A DNA stretch of 6,022 bases from CAYHIW01 sp964356745 (GTDB lineage: Bacteria > Patescibacteriota > Microgenomatia > UBA1406 > GWC2-37-13). A program made the translations under genes and the position numbers. Under the pieces are notes generated by a model. That model worked only from the letters and a program-made list of their open reading frames with translations, was not told where the DNA came from and made no database searches. The DNA lies in NCBI GenBank assembly GCA_964356745.1, contig CAYHIW010000043.1, forward strand, positions 1 to 6,022, written 5' to 3'. This document shows positions 5,807 through 6,022 of this stretch, piece after piece (the first letter of the stretch is position 1; every line of letters starts with the position of its first letter).

Positions 5807-6022
5807 ATGAAGAAGTATCTAGGCATAGTTGGATTGTTTTTATTTCTAACTATCTCTTCATTTGCCTCGGCATACTTTTTGTTCAATCCTCTTAAACAGA
5901 AAGCGGTATTTAGACTTTCACAAAGCCAAAAACAATTAACAATTAATAATCAGCAATCTTCCGATTCCGGTCTCGTCCTTGCCGCCTCAACCAATAATCA
6001 AGTCTCCTTCAATATTCCAACC
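5807..6022 (+). CDS. Exported protein of unknown function, N-terminal 72 residues (runs off window)
   Basis: An open frame from ATG 5807 continues to the window edge without a stop. The start encodes MKKYLGIVGLFLFLTISSFA and then SAYF: a basic n-region, a hydrophobic core (about 5-19) and an A-S-A site after residue 22, so a Sec signal peptide or N-terminal anchor is likely. The following part is rich in Gln, Asn and Ser (LSQSQKQLTINNQQSSDSG), then LVLAASTNNQVSFNIPT. I do not recognise a catalytic domain. The 'LVLAA..NN..FNI' type of start recalls long surface or fibre-like proteins of CPR bacteria, but that is a weak impression from 72 residues. Only a weak AAGAAA precedes the start; a promoter with a perfect TTGACA lies upstream. 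It is divergent from the ATPase operon, whose first gene carries a surface domain, so a functional link is possible but unproven. Confidence 0.7.
   Translation, partial: MKKYLGIVGLFLFLTISSFASAYFLFNPLKQKAVFRLSQSQKQLTINNQQSSDSGLVLAASTNNQVSFNIPT

Noticed and set aside
1..6022. CRISPR array, tRNA or rRNA genes, insertion sequences, or recoded TGA.
   Set aside because: No spaced direct repeats, cloverleaf-like segments, inverted-repeat-bounded transposase or in-frame TGA use was seen; TGA serves as stop at conserved gene ends.

Overview
The window is AT-rich and compact. It reads as one tight minus-strand F1Fo-ATPase-type operon plus the start of a divergent plus-strand gene for an exported protein. 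TGA is a true stop here (it ends the alpha, beta and delta-like genes at sites overlapping or abutting the next start), so the standard bacterial code applies rather than the Gracilibacteria/SR1 code. Gene compactness, lysine/isoleucine/phenylalanine-rich proteins, and a surface domain of a kind I associate with Candidate Phyla Radiation (Patescibacteria, e.g. Microgenomates-type) genomes suggest such an organism. That lineage call is inference, not proof.

Layout in transcription order on the minus strand: c-subunit-like fusion protein (5663-4887), b-like stator (4882-4244), delta-like (4241-3771), alpha-like (3774-2293), gamma-like (2321-1443), beta-like (1441-74), and the first 22 codons of an epsilon-like subunit (66-1, running off the window). 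This is the classical atp order E-F-H-A-G-D-C, but atpB (subunit a, the ion channel half) is absent from its usual place. A putative promoter lies directly upstream of the c-like gene, and the next gene upstream points the other way. The 143-bp divergent region (5664-5806) carries one plausible promoter per direction. No intergenic stretch reaches 300 bases; every other gap or overlap is 29 bp or less.

The catalytic head looks competent. Beta keeps the P-loop, catalytic Glu, Walker B Asp and an aromatic adenine clamp; alpha keeps its P-loop and arginine finger. The membrane sector is unusual. The only ring candidate is an exported protein whose C-terminus is a c-subunit hairpin with an RNP loop, but its second helix has no Asp or Glu and its first helix lacks the glycine-rich packing motif. 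Its N-terminus carries a signal peptide and a domain of about 130 residues predicted to lie outside the cell.

Together these features suggest an F1-driven machine that does not translocate protons or sodium through its own ring. One reading is a cytosolic ATPase that turns, or otherwise mechanically acts on, a membrane ring displaying extracellular domains, with b and delta as stator. The divergent secreted protein, whose start resembles that of surface-fibre-like proteins, could be a partner. Motor function is inference; the gene order, motifs and missing carboxylate are visible in the sequence.
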